DNA of 64,000 nt from Leifsonia williamsii (GTDB lineage: Bacteria; Actinomycetota; Actinomycetes; Actinomycetales; Microbacteriaceae), in the NCBI RefSeq assembly GCF_030433685.1, contig NZ_JAROCF010000001.1:1736001-1800000 (forward strand), read 5' to 3'. This document shows, piece by piece, positions 1 to 8,529 of this stretch. Every line of letters starts with the position of its first letter. Position 1 is the stretch's first letter. The notes below the pieces were generated by a model, which made no database searches, was not told where the DNA came from, and worked only from the letters and a program-made list of their open reading frames with translations. The position numbers were made by a program, and so were the translations under genes.

Positions 1-386
1 GAGGCGTTGAGATAGACGTTCTCGCGGCCGGTGAGGTCGGGGTGGAAGCCGGCGCCCAGCTCCAGCAGGGCGGCGATGCGGCCGCGGCGCGCGACGCTGC
101 CCTTGGTGGGCTCGATGATGCCGCCGATGACCTTGAGCAGCGTGCTCTTGCCGGAGCCGTTGTGGCCGATCAGCGCGACGGTGTGACCCGCCTGGATGCT
201 GAGGTCGACGTGGTCGAGCGCCCAGAACTCCTCGCGGTGCTGGCGGCCGCGGCCGAACGCCACCAGCCGCTCCTTGAGCGAGTTGTCCTTGCGGATGACG
301 AAGCGCTTGGAGACGTCGGTGACCCGCACGATCTCGGGGGTCTCGTCGGTCCCGCGCGCGAGCGAGCCTGTCGTCGTGGAAGTCAT
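1..386 (-). CDS. ABC transporter ATP-binding protein, polysaccharide/teichoic acid export (Wzt/TagH type), partial
   Basis: This is the ATP-hydrolysing subunit of an ABC-2 exporter that moves a lipid-linked surface polysaccharide or teichoic-acid-like polymer across the membrane. The 128 visible residues carry a Walker A motif, GHNGSGKST, at about residues 74-82. The Q-loop, signature motif and Walker B lie beyond the left edge, so the gene is cut by the window and not broken. The ATG at 386 follows the permease stop (TGA, 388-390) after one base, so the two subunits are almost certainly co-transcribed and translationally coupled. Whether a C-terminal glycan-binding domain is present cannot be seen. 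The family call is firm; the substrate is inferred from the surrounding glycosyltransferases. Confidence 0.9.
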   Translation of the reverse strand, partial: MTSTTTGSLARGTDETPEIVRVTDVSKRFVIRKDNSLKERLVAFGRGRQHREEFWALDHVDLSIQAGHTVALIGHNGSGKSTLLKVIGGIIEPTKGSVARRGRIAALLELGAGFHPDLTGRENVYLNA

Positions 387-387
387 G

Positions 388-1287
388 TCACACCACCTGA
401 GCGAAGTTGCCCTGCAGGCGCGCGAACACCCGCTGGAAGCCGAGGAGCAGCAGGATGCCGATCACGAACGCGATGCCCATGCGCAGCAGCAGCTGATCGG
501 GGTACACGGCGGTGCCCTGGCCGCCGACCCACATCGCCTTCTGGAAGCCGAGCACCGCCAGGGTGACCGGGTTGTCGGTGTAGATGTCGAGCCAGATGCC
601 GTGGCCCAGGGCGTCGCGGACCATCTTCCAGGAGTAGACGATCGGGGAGGCCCAGAGCAGGAGAAGGAGCACGACCTCCACGAGGTACTGCACGTCGCGC
701 AGATACACGTTGATCGCGGCCAGCAGCAGACCGAACGCGGTGCCGTAGACCAGCAGCAGCAGCACGGACGGGATCAGGTACCAGGTCTCGTCGTGCAGCG
801 GCGGCTTGCCGATGACGATCGTGGCCACGAGCAGGATGGCGAACTGGATCAGGAAGTTGAAGCCCGCCGAGCCGACGCTCGCGAGCGGGAAGATCTCGCG
901 CGGCAGGTAGATCTTCTTGATCAGGCCGGCGTTGTTGACGATGGAGGCGGTCGTCCCGCTGATGATGTCGCTGAACAGGCCGTAGGCGGTGAGCCCGGTG
1001 AACACGTAGATCGCGAAGTCGGGGATGCCGCGCGCCGCGCCGAGCACCTGGCCGATCACGATCGCGTAGATCAGCAGCTGGGTGAGCGGGCGGACCAGGG
1101 TCCAGACGAAGCCCAGCACGCTGTCCTTGTAGCGCGACTTGAGGTCACGGCGGACCAGCAGCGAGAGCAGCTCGCGATGGCCGAAGATGTCGCGGAGCGC
1201 CGCCCACGAGCCGCCGGTCTTGTCGTCGCCGCCGACCGTCACCATGCGTTCTGCGGACAGCGCACGGTATCGATCCTGTGCAGTCAT
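388..1287 (-). CDS. ABC-2 type transporter permease, polysaccharide export (Wzm/TagG type)
   Basis: Membrane subunit (299 aa) partnering the adjacent ATPase. The N-terminus is cytosolic (ATG 1287), followed by the family-typical stretch LLVRRDLKSRYKDSVLGFVWTL at about residues 43-64. That stretch is the amphipathic coupling region of O-antigen/teichoic acid ABC-2 permeases. About six hydrophobic segments follow (roughly 65-85, 100-130, 145-170, 178-200, 205-225, 260-285). The length matches the family. It ends one base before the ATPase start and lies 32 bases downstream of a glycosyltransferase on the same strand, so the three are probably one operon. The exported polymer is presumably built by the glycosyltransferases of this locus. 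Confidence 0.9.
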   Translation of the reverse strand: MTAQDRYRALSAERMVTVGGDDKTGGSWAALRDIFGHRELLSLLVRRDLKSRYKDSVLGFVWTLVRPLTQLLIYAIVIGQVLGAARGIPDFAIYVFTGLTAYGLFSDIISGTTASIVNNAGLIKKIYLPREIFPLASVGSAGFNFLIQFAILLVATIVIGKPPLHDETWYLIPSVLLLLVYGTAFGLLLAAINVYLRDVQYLVEVVLLLLLWASPIVYSWKMVRDALGHGIWLDIYTDNPVTLAVLGFQKAMWVGGQGTAVYPDQLLLRMGIAFVIGILLLLGFQRVFARLQGNFAQVV

Positions 1288-1319
1288 TCAGTCGTCAATC
1301 TTGTCGGGGGCTCGATGGA

Positions 1320-2711
1320 TTATAGCTTGCGGCCTCGCGCGGCCACCCATTCGGAGACCGCGCGCATCGGCCGGGTGAGGCGCCAGGACGAGCTGGACTC
1401 GAGCCCGTGGACCCGCTTGAGCAGGTCGTTGGTGATGCGGGTGCGCTCGGACTCGATCCCGGCGACGCGGTCGGGCGCGGGGGAGGGGTCCTTGCAGAAG
1501 TCGACGAGGTCGCGCAGGGTGTGCTCCCAGGTGTGGTCGCGCGCGTACGCGGCGACGTTGGCCGCGATGCTCCGGCGCGCCTCGTCGTCGTACAGCAGCT
1601 CCTCGATCGCCGCGGCCAGCGCCTCCACGTCCTCCGGGGGGACGACGCGGCCGAGGTCGTTGCCGCGGATGATGCCGGCGAAGGTGTCGCCGTCGGTGCT
1701 GATGATCGGCAGCGACGCCCACAGGTAGTCGAGGATGCGCGTGCGGAAGCTGAACGCCGTCTCGAGGTGCTCGTAGTGCGTGCTGACGCCGAGGTCGGCG
1801 TCGAGCAGGTAGTCGGCGCGGTCGTTGTACGGCACCCACGACTCGTTGAAGAACACGGCCTCGCCGGTGAGCCCGAGCTCCTCGGCCCGGCGACGCGCCT
1901 CCACGGCCATCGCCATCGCGGGGATGTCGGGGTTGGGGTGCGCCGCTCCCATGAAGAACAGGCGCAGGTCCGGGTGGTTGCGGCGCGCGACGGCGACGGC
2001 CTCGATCAGGGTCAGCGGGTCGAACCAGTTGTAGATGCCGCCGCCCCAGATGATCACCTTGTCGTCGGGCCCGATGCCGGGGACGGTGCCCTTGATGCCG
2101 TGCGTCTTCTGCACGGGCGGCTCGTTCTGCACGCCGAACGGCGCGACGCCGAGCAGCGAGCGGAGGCTGGGGTCGCGGTCGTAGGTCGCCGGGTTGATGC
2201 GTGCGAGGCCCGCGAGCTGGCCGAGCCAGAAGTCGCGCTGCTTCTCGGAGGCGCACACCATGAAGTCGGCGCGCTCGAGCTGGTCGTTGAGCACCTCGAC
2301 CGTGTCGACGGCGACGGCGATGCGGGTCTCCGGATCGAAGTCCTTGCCCTGCTCCAGCTGCTCCAGGTGCATCGGGTCGTAGATGTCGGCGACGATGATC
2401 GTGTCGGTCTGCTTGATCCACGGGTGGCTGCGGAGGGTGTGGCCCTGGAAGACGAGCACCTCGGCCCAGTCGACGTGGGTGCGCAGACGCTGGTCGTCCG
2501 CGAAAGCGACGTGGAAGCGCTCGCTGCTGACGCCCTCCGCCTTGTTGGTCGAGATCAGGCGCACATCGGCGAACTCCGAGAGCGCGGTCGCGATCTCCCA
2601 GGCGCGGATCGCCGGGCCGGCCATGCGGACGCCGAGCGTGTCCGGGGTGACGACGAGGATGCGGCGGCGGTCGGTCGCGGCCGGCTGGTCGAGCGGCTCG
2701 ATGGACGGCAT
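1320..2711 (-). CDS. glycosyltransferase with GT-B fold (GT4-like), stand-alone
   Basis: A 463-aa soluble glycosyltransferase. The N-terminal half opens with a Rossmann strand and VVTPDTLGVRMAGPAIRAWE (about residues 20-39). The C-terminal half has a nucleotide-sugar-binding layout (IIWGGGIYNWFDPLTLIEAV near 220; TAFSFRTRILDYLWA near 310-325, then a D-G-D turn). The tail SSSSWRLTRPMR (about 440-451) is a motif often seen at the end of large surface-glycan transferases. It is clearly paralogous to the C-terminal half of the two-domain enzyme at 10047-12524, sharing YDPMHLEQLEQG and FSFRTRILDYLWA. ATG at 2711 begins MPSIEPLDQP. It lies upstream of the ABC exporter genes on the same strand. Sugar and acceptor are unknown. 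Confidence 0.85.
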   Translation of the reverse strand: MPSIEPLDQPAATDRRRILVVTPDTLGVRMAGPAIRAWEIATALSEFADVRLISTNKAEGVSSERFHVAFADDQRLRTHVDWAEVLVFQGHTLRSHPWIKQTDTIIVADIYDPMHLEQLEQGKDFDPETRIAVAVDTVEVLNDQLERADFMVCASEKQRDFWLGQLAGLARINPATYDRDPSLRSLLGVAPFGVQNEPPVQKTHGIKGTVPGIGPDDKVIIWGGGIYNWFDPLTLIEAVAVARRNHPDLRLFFMGAAHPNPDIPAMAMAVEARRRAEELGLTGEAVFFNESWVPYNDRADYLLDADLGVSTHYEHLETAFSFRTRILDYLWASLPIISTDGDTFAGIIRGNDLGRVVPPEDVEALAAAIEELLYDDEARRSIAANVAAYARDHTWEHTLRDLVDFCKDPSPAPDRVAGIESERTRITNDLLKRVHGLESSSSWRLTRPMRAVSEWVAARGRKL

Positions 2712-2899
2712 GGGCTCCCCTGTGTCTGGCGACGCGGCGCCGGATGACGGCGCGTCTGGATGGCGGCGGCGGCAGCACGTTCTGCCATCACGGACGGGAC
2801 TCTCGCCCGCGTTTCCGGCAGAGCGCGAAAGCCGCTGGGCAGGCTACCACCGCAACCGGCGAGACGGCTGGATGCGCGCGACCCTGCGTGAGCGCGCGT

Positions 2900-4000
2900 T
2901 CAGCGCCCGCGGCGCAGCAGCCGGGCCGCGCCGTCGACGGCGCGGACCACGCGGCGGGACAGCACCCGGTCGAGCTGGGCGTGCAGAGCGCGCAGCTCCT
3001 CCGTGGTGCGGCCGAGCTCGGCACGTGCCGCGGCGGCGTCCGCCTCGGCCCGGGCGGCGCGGTCGTCGGCGAGCGACAGCCGGCGGTCCAGGTCGGCGAT
3101 CGCGAGCCCGACCGCGCGCTCGGCCGGCTCGGTCACGTGGTCGACCGGCTCGTCGGCCACGGGCGAGGCGACCGTGTCGGCGATCCGGCGGTCGAGCACG
3201 TACTCGCCGGAGGCGATGCCGGCGGCCAGCTCCTCCTCGCCGGGGTGACGGCAGAGATACAGGGGGTAGAGCACGCCGTCCTGCAGGCGGCGGTAGTCGC
3301 GCATGCCGTGGTGGTTGGGGCTCGGCGTGAGCTCGGAGTTCTCGTACGCGGAGCCGGCGTTGCGCACCTTGCGGCTGTACTGCGACCACGACCGCCACGG
3401 GAAGTGCAGCACCTCCACCTCGAAGCCGTCGGGGACGGGGCCGCGGTTCTCGAGGCTCACGAAGTGGTTGCCCTGCACGACCTCGACCTCGGGGTCGCCG
3501 ATGTGCACGGCGTCGTGGGTGGCGTGCGCCTTGAGGCCCACCCGCTGGAGCGCCTCCACGCTCCGGAGGTCGCGGTACAGCAGGCGCTGCAGGCCCGTGC
3601 CGGCGAGGGCGGCCGGGCCGATCATGTCGTGCACAGGCACGTCGAAGGCCTGGATGCTCGTCGGGATGCCGGAGAAGGCCTTCTTGAGCGTCATGCCGCC
3701 GGCCCGCGGGAGCCAGAACTCGTCGGCGTCGGCGTTGATCACCCAGTCGGCGCCGTGCTCGGTCGCCGCCTCGCGCGCCATGCGGGTCACGGTCGGCGCC
3801 TGCTGCTTGCGGTGCTCGGGGTCGTGGTGCAGGACCAGCAGGCCGCGGGCCGCGTAGTCCTCGAGGAGCTCCTTCGTGCCGTCCACCGAGCCGTTGTCGG
3901 TGACGATCAGGGTGTCGACGCCCTGGGCCAGATGATGGTCGATCATGGCGCCGACGATGTCGGCCTCGTCGCGCACCATCAGGGTCATCGCAAGTCTCAC
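2900..4000 (-). CDS. glycosyltransferase family 2-like protein with C-terminal coiled coil
   Basis: A 366-aa protein of the Glyco_tranf_2_4 kind. It has an N-terminal GT-A start (MTLMVRDEADIVGAMIDHHL, about residues 5-24), the conserved TDNGSVDGT (about 34-42), and a metal-binding D-A-D-E-F cluster in VINADADEFWLP (about 88-99). Residues about 290-350 are Ala/Arg/Glu-rich with heptad spacing and probably form a coiled coil. The start is GTG at 4000, preceded by a good ribosome site GGGAGG with six-base spacing. It is divergent from the gene at 4054 and shares a symmetrical promoter with it (4020-4046). It probably adds a sugar to the surface glycan; donor unknown. Confidence 0.85.
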   Translation of the reverse strand: MRLAMTLMVRDEADIVGAMIDHHLAQGVDTLIVTDNGSVDGTKELLEDYAARGLLVLHHDPEHRKQQAPTVTRMAREAATEHGADWVINADADEFWLPRAGGMTLKKAFSGIPTSIQAFDVPVHDMIGPAALAGTGLQRLLYRDLRSVEALQRVGLKAHATHDAVHIGDPEVEVVQGNHFVSLENRGPVPDGFEVEVLHFPWRSWSQYSRKVRNAGSAYENSELTPSPNHHGMRDYRRLQDGVLYPLYLCRHPGEEELAAGIASGEYVLDRRIADTVASPVADEPVDHVTEPAERAVGLAIADLDRRLSLADDRAARAEADAAAARAELGRTTEELRALHAQLDRVLSRRVVRAVDGAARLLRRGR

Positions 4001-4019
4001 GTGCCGCCTCCCGCAGGAC

Positions 4020-4046
4020 AGTCTAAGCAGAGGGCCTGATTAGACT
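4020..4046. promoter_or_regulatory. divergent promoter with -10 elements arranged as an inverted repeat
   Basis: AGTCTAA (4020-4026) and TTAGACT (4040-4046) form an exact 7-bp inverted repeat. Read leftward, the first gives TAGACT 19 bases before the GTG at 4000. Read rightward, the second gives TAGACT ending 7 bases before the ATG at 4054. Both fit the TANNNT -10 consensus of actinobacterial housekeeping promoters. The rightward gene would be leaderless; the leftward gene has a short leader with a ribosome site. This is inference from sequence only. Confidence 0.5.
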
Positions 4047-4053
4047 GGGCCGG

Positions 4054-6996
4054 ATGAACGCCTGGATGAGCGGCCCCCGGCGTGCGCTCGGCCGCCTGCT
4101 CCCGACCGGATCGGCTCCGAGGAAGGCGCTGCACGCGGGCAAGGAAGCCGCGAAGACCTTCCGCGCCGAGCTGCAGCCGCCCGCCCCCGAGATCGTCCGC
4201 GAGGGCCCCGGCCTGACCGACTACGCCGAGTGGCGCGCGCAGCAGCCGCCGCTCGAGCCGCTGCCGGAGGGCGCCCAGCACACCAGCTTCCTCGTGATCG
4301 TGGAGCGGGGGCCGGAGCTCGACGAGGAGACCGTCCTGGCCGTCGCGGCGACGGTGGACAGCGTCAACGCGCAGTCCTCGATCGTCGCGCGGACGCTCGT
4401 CGCCCCCATCGGGACGCCGCTGCGCGACCTGCTGCCGGGTGCGGAGGAGGACTTCACGCTCTTCCTGCGGGCTGGATCGGTGCTCGACCCGAACGCGCTG
4501 GAGCAGATCGCGAAGGAGCACCGGGTCGACCCCGTGCGCCGGGTGATCGCGTTCGACTCCGACCGCATCGACGGGGAGGGGGAGCGGGTGTCGCCGCGGT
4601 TCCGCCCCTCCTGGTCTCCGGAGACGATGCTCGGCGCGAACTACCTCGGCCGGGCCTTCGCGATCCGCACCTCCGACGCCCTGCAGCGGAACGGCCTCGC
4701 GCTCGACGACCACGGCGTCTGGCGCTTGCTGCTCGGCGCCGAGCTGTCGGAGGCGACCGTCGGGCGGGTGCCGCACGTGCTGCTGAGCGAGCCGGGCGCA
4801 GAGCGGCTCACCGCCTCCCACCACGACGCCGCCATGGTCGCCGCCGCGCTGCGCGACCGGGGCGAGGAGGCTCAGGCCCGCGTCGTCGACGGCGTCGTGC
4901 GGGTGCAGCTCGTCCCGCACACCTGGCCGACCGTCTCGATCGTCATCCCGACCCGGCACTCGCGCGAGAACCTCGACCGCCTGCTGCCGAGCCTCGCCAC
5001 CACCGACTACCCGGCGTTCGACGTCACCGTCGTCGACAACGGCGGCGAGACGGAGGAGCGCGAGGCCTGGTACGCCGAGCTCGACCTCGGGCTGCCGCTG
5101 CGGCACGTCTGGTGGACGGAGGAGCCGTTCAACTACTCCCGGGTCAACAACGTCACCGCGCGCGGCACCGACGGCGAGGTGCTCGTCTTCCTCAACGACG
5201 ACACCGAGATCGTGGACGCGGGCTGGCTGCGCGAGCTCGTGGGGATGCTGTCGCGGGAGGGCGTCGGTACCGTCGGCTTCCAGCTCCGGACGGGCGACGG
5301 GCTGGTGCAGCACGGCGGCGTGACGCTCGGCCCCGGCGGCTTCGCTGCCAACCTCTTCGCCGGGATGGCGCCGGAGGACGACAGTCTGCTCGGCCCCCTG
5401 CGCTGGTACCGCGACTCGCTGGCGGTGACCGCGGCCTGCGTCGGCATCCGGCGGGAGCTGTTCGAGGAGATCGGCGGCTTCGACGAGCGCTTCCAGCTCA
5501 CCGGCAGCGATGTCGTGCTGGGCCTCGACCAGGTGATCCGCGGACGGCGCAACGTCGTCATCCCGTTCGACGCGGTCCGTCACTTCGAGTCGCTGACCCG
5601 CGGTGCGCACGCGCCCCGGGCCGACTCGTTCGCGAGCTACTGGCGCTACCAGCCGTGGCTCGCCGGGGGAGACCCGTACAGCTCCCCGAACCTGTGCCGG
5701 CTCACCGAGGTGCCGCGATTCGCCGCCGCCGACGACCCCACCCCGCTGGAGCTGGCCATGGCCGGGCTCGGCCGCCCCTTCCGCTCGTCTGCGCAGCAGT
5801 CGACCATCTCGGAGGACGCGACCGCGCTGCTCACCCTCGCCACCATCACGGCGGAGGAGGTGGACGCGGTCGTCGCGTCGCACCGCGCCACGACGGGCCG
5901 CCGCGAGGTGCGCACGATCAACTGGCTGCTGCCCGGCTTCGACCTGCCGTTCTTCGGCGGCGTCAACACGACCCTGCGGCTGGCGGACAAGCTCGCCCGC
6001 GACCACGGCGTGCACAACCGGTTCCTCGTCAACGGCGACCCGGCGAACGAGTTCTACGAGTCGGCCATCGTCGCCGCCTTCCCCGGCCTCGCCGGGTCGG
6101 AGGTGGGCAACTACTACGGCACCGACGAAGGACTCGCTGCGGTGCCTCCCGCCGACGCCGCCATCGCGACGTTCTGGCTGACCGCCCGCGATGTGGCGAA
6201 GACGCCGGGGACCCCGCGCAAGTTCTACCTCATCCAGGACTACGAGCCGTCGTTCTACCCGGCGAGCACGATGTTCGCGATGACCGAGCAGACGTACCGG
6301 CTGGGCCTGTACGGCATCTGCAACACCCGCAGCATGCACGACATCTACGCCGGAGGCTACGGCGGTACGGCCACCTGGTTCTCACCGGCGGTCGACCGCG
6401 AGCTGTTCAATGCCGAGGGGCGGAGGGAGCGCGCGGAGGGCGAGCCGGTCACGATCTTCGCGTACGCGCGCGACCACTTCCGCAACTGCTGGGAGCTGGT
6501 GTTCGCGGCTTTGAGCGAGATCAAGCGCCGCTACGGCGACGGCGTGCGGATCATCGCCGCCGGTGCCAAGTACCTCCCGCCGAGCGCCGACTTCATCGAC
6601 CTCGGGCTGCTGGACTACCGGGCCACCGGGCGGCTGTACCGCGAGACCGACATCGGCATCACGCTGCAGATCTCGCGCCACCCCTCCTACCTGCCGCTGG
6701 AGCTCATGGCGAGCGGCGTGGGGATGGTCGTGCCGGACTCGCCGTGGTTCCGCTGGCTGTTCGAGCCGGGCGAGAACGCGCGCACGACGATGATGACCTA
6801 CGAGGAGGTCGTGGCCGGGCTGGACGAGCTCGTCAGGGACGCCGCGACCCGCGAGCGCATCCAGCGGGGCGGGCTCGCCACGATCGACGCGGCGCACTCG
6901 GACTGGGACGCCGCCCTCGACGGGATCTACGACTTCTTGTGCGACCCGGAGGCGAACGCGCTGCCGACCGCGGCGCCGCCGTGGGTGTCGCCCTGA
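4054..6996 (+). CDS. multi-domain glycosyltransferase: GT2-like, GT2 and GT4 (WsaF-like) modules
   Basis: A 980-aa protein with three apparent modules. Residues about 60-280 look like a first GT2-type domain (FLRAGSVLDPNAL, FDSDRID, then PRFRPSWSPE and NYLGRAFAIR, typical of rhamnan-type transferases). Residues about 290-540 are a clear GT2 domain (VSIVIPTRHSRENLDRLL; FLNDDTEIVD carries the metal-binding acidic cluster). Residues about 620-960 resemble the GT4 rhamnosyltransferase WsaF (INWLLPGFDLPFFGGVNTT; FYLIQDYEPSFYP; HPSYLPLELMASG). No membrane segment is evident. ATG 4054 lies 7 bases after a TAGACT -10, so the mRNA is probably leaderless. The 3' end overlaps the convergent gene by 70 bases. 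It may add several residues processively to a rhamnose-containing polymer; the sugar is inferred. Confidence 0.88.
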   Translation: MNAWMSGPRRALGRLLPTGSAPRKALHAGKEAAKTFRAELQPPAPEIVREGPGLTDYAEWRAQQPPLEPLPEGAQHTSFLVIVERGPELDEETVLAVAATVDSVNAQSSIVARTLVAPIGTPLRDLLPGAEEDFTLFLRAGSVLDPNALEQIAKEHRVDPVRRVIAFDSDRIDGEGERVSPRFRPSWSPETMLGANYLGRAFAIRTSDALQRNGLALDDHGVWRLLLGAELSEATVGRVPHVLLSEPGAERLTASHHDAAMVAAALRDRGEEAQARVVDGVVRVQLVPHTWPTVSIVIPTRHSRENLDRLLPSLATTDYPAFDVTVVDNGGETEEREAWYAELDLGLPLRHVWWTEEPFNYSRVNNVTARGTDGEVLVFLNDDTEIVDAGWLRELVGMLSREGVGTVGFQLRTGDGLVQHGGVTLGPGGFAANLFAGMAPEDDSLLGPLRWYRDSLAVTAACVGIRRELFEEIGGFDERFQLTGSDVVLGLDQVIRGRRNVVIPFDAVRHFESLTRGAHAPRADSFASYWRYQPWLAGGDPYSSPNLCRLTEVPRFAAADDPTPLELAMAGLGRPFRSSAQQSTISEDATALLTLATITAEEVDAVVASHRATTGRREVRTINWLLPGFDLPFFGGVNTTLRLADKLARDHGVHNRFLVNGDPANEFYESAIVAAFPGLAGSEVGNYYGTDEGLAAVPPADAAIATFWLTARDVAKTPGTPRKFYLIQDYEPSFYPASTMFAMTEQTYRLGLYGICNTRSMHDIYAGGYGGTATWFSPAVDRELFNAEGRRERAEGEPVTIFAYARDHFRNCWELVFAALSEIKRRYGDGVRIIAAGAKYLPPSADFIDLGLLDYRATGRLYRETDIGITLQISRHPSYLPLELMASGVGMVVPDSPWFRWLFEPGENARTTMMTYEEVVAGLDELVRDAATRERIQRGGLATIDAAHSDWDAALDGIYDFLCDPEANALPTAAPPWVSP

Positions 6997-8525
6997 TCGG
7001 GCGACGGAGCGAACAGCGCCGGCAGTGACCTCCACACGGCGACGACCGCGCACACCAGCATGAGGGCGACGATCGCGGTCAGTGCGACGGTCCCGGCCGG
7101 CGGCTGCCACTGCGGGTGCAGCAGGAAGTCGACCCACGAGCTGTTGGTGACGGCGTAGCGGCGCAGGGTGTACACGAACGCTGCCAGGTGGCCGACCGCC
7201 AGCAGCACGAGCAGTGTGCGCAGCACGGCGATCACGCCGGGAGAAGCCGCTGCGGTCCCGGAGCCGGCGACCTCGCTGCGCGGCCGCGCGTCGAGCGCCA
7301 GCCCGCCCGCGATGGCGGTGAGCAGCAGCACGGCGAGCATGTACCGGCCCTGCCACACGTCGCCGACCTGCCGCCACAGGGCGACCTGCACGACGACCGG
7401 CACGAGCACCCAGACCGCCGTGAAGCCGGCTGTCACCCACCGCTCTCGGCCGCGGCCGAGCACGAGCGGGAGGATGACCAGGGCGAGGAACAGCGCGGTC
7501 CAGAAGGTCTGCACGCCCTCGGGCGCCGGCACGTCCATCGTGCCGAACTGCCCGGTCAGCTGCCGGAGGTACACGAACGTGTTCTCGAGCATGTTCTGCG
7601 CGACGGTCAGCCGGCTCCCCGGCGTCGGCTGGAGCTGCGCCTGCACGCCGTTGCCGGGTCGCGTGAACCAGAACAGCTGGCCCGCGCACACGACCGCAAG
7701 CAGTCCGAGCACCACCCAGGTGGAGGTGCGGCGCACCAGCGCGTGCCAGTCCGCGCGACGCAGCAGCACGATCACCCCGACCGCCGCGACCAGCACCCAC
7801 AGCATCCCGAGGCTGCGCCCGCCGGTGACGAAGGCTGCAGCGACCACCGCGGTGACCGAGCCGAAGCCGAGCAGCCAGCCGGAGGGCCGCCTCCTGGCCA
7901 GCACGAGGAGTGCGGCGAAGAGCGCGCCGGCCGCCGCTGCCTCCACCGCATTCGGATTGATCGCGCCGCCCAGGAACGCGAGCTCGGGGGTGACGGCGGC
8001 GAGCGGGATGACGAGGGCCCAGCGTGCCCGGTAGGCCCGCAGCAGCACGGCGGTGGCGGCGAGCAGGGTGGCCACCAGAGCGGCCGAGAAGAGCCGCATG
8101 GCCAGGATGGCGGGCTCGCCGGTCAGCACGAGCGACGGCAGGCCGGTCCAGACGTAGTAGACGGGGCTGTTGGTGCCGGCCGTGCTGAGGGTGCGGCGCA
8201 GCTCGCCGCCGTACGGCGACTCCCCGACGCACGCCGGCGTCTGGTCGAGCTTGCCCCAGTAGCAGGAGCCGGCCCCCGGGATGTAGAGGTAGCCGGGCGC
8301 CTGGAAGTACTTGCCGTCGCCGACGAGCTGCCCGTGGGCGGCGGCGGTCGCGCGGACCGTGTGCGACGGCTCGTCGGGGACCGCGTAGATCGGCGTCGCC
8401 ACCGACCAGGCGCCGAGCAGCACGAAGAGCGCGGCGAAGACGCCCGCGAACAGCCGCCACGGGAACCTCGGGCGCGCGGCCGTACTGCCATCCGTCGACG
8501 CGATGTCCCCCTTCATGCGCGTCAC
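6927..8525 (-). CDS. DUF2142 family polytopic membrane protein (GT-C-like), paralogue 1
   Basis: A 532-aa membrane protein with about a dozen hydrophobic segments. After the first segment comes the DUF2142 hallmark VPDEPSHTVRA (about residues 51-61). An acidic pair in the first outer loop is also typical of GT-C glycosyltransferases that use lipid-linked sugars. NSPVYYVWTGLPSLV and a Gly-Gly-Ala-Ile-Asn-Pro-Asn segment recur in the paralogues here. GTG 8525 is chosen because AGGGG lies 9 bases upstream; ATG 8516 is an alternative. It starts 4 bases after the stop of the 8530-9897 gene on the same strand, so the pair is an operon. The C-terminus overlaps the convergent glycosyltransferase by 70 bases. 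Function is not established; a role in glycan modification at the membrane is inferred. Confidence 0.85.
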   Translation of the reverse strand: MTRMKGDIASTDGSTAARPRFPWRLFAGVFAALFVLLGAWSVATPIYAVPDEPSHTVRATAAAHGQLVGDGKYFQAPGYLYIPGAGSCYWGKLDQTPACVGESPYGGELRRTLSTAGTNSPVYYVWTGLPSLVLTGEPAILAMRLFSAALVATLLAATAVLLRAYRARWALVIPLAAVTPELAFLGGAINPNAVEAAAAGALFAALLVLARRRPSGWLLGFGSVTAVVAAAFVTGGRSLGMLWVLVAAVGVIVLLRRADWHALVRRTSTWVVLGLLAVVCAGQLFWFTRPGNGVQAQLQPTPGSRLTVAQNMLENTFVYLRQLTGQFGTMDVPAPEGVQTFWTALFLALVILPLVLGRGRERWVTAGFTAVWVLVPVVVQVALWRQVGDVWQGRYMLAVLLLTAIAGGLALDARPRSEVAGSGTAAASPGVIAVLRTLLVLLAVGHLAAFVYTLRRYAVTNSSWVDFLLHPQWQPPAGTVALTAIVALMLVCAVVAVWRSLPALFAPSPDQGDTHGGAAVGSAFASGSHKKS

Positions 8526-8529
8526 CGTC

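Noticed and set aside
3997..6339. 780-codon reverse-strand open frame opposite the large glycosyltransferase
   Set aside because: It is rich in Arg, His and Val with no domain, and mirrors the codon pattern of the real forward gene; a GC-rich antisense shadow.
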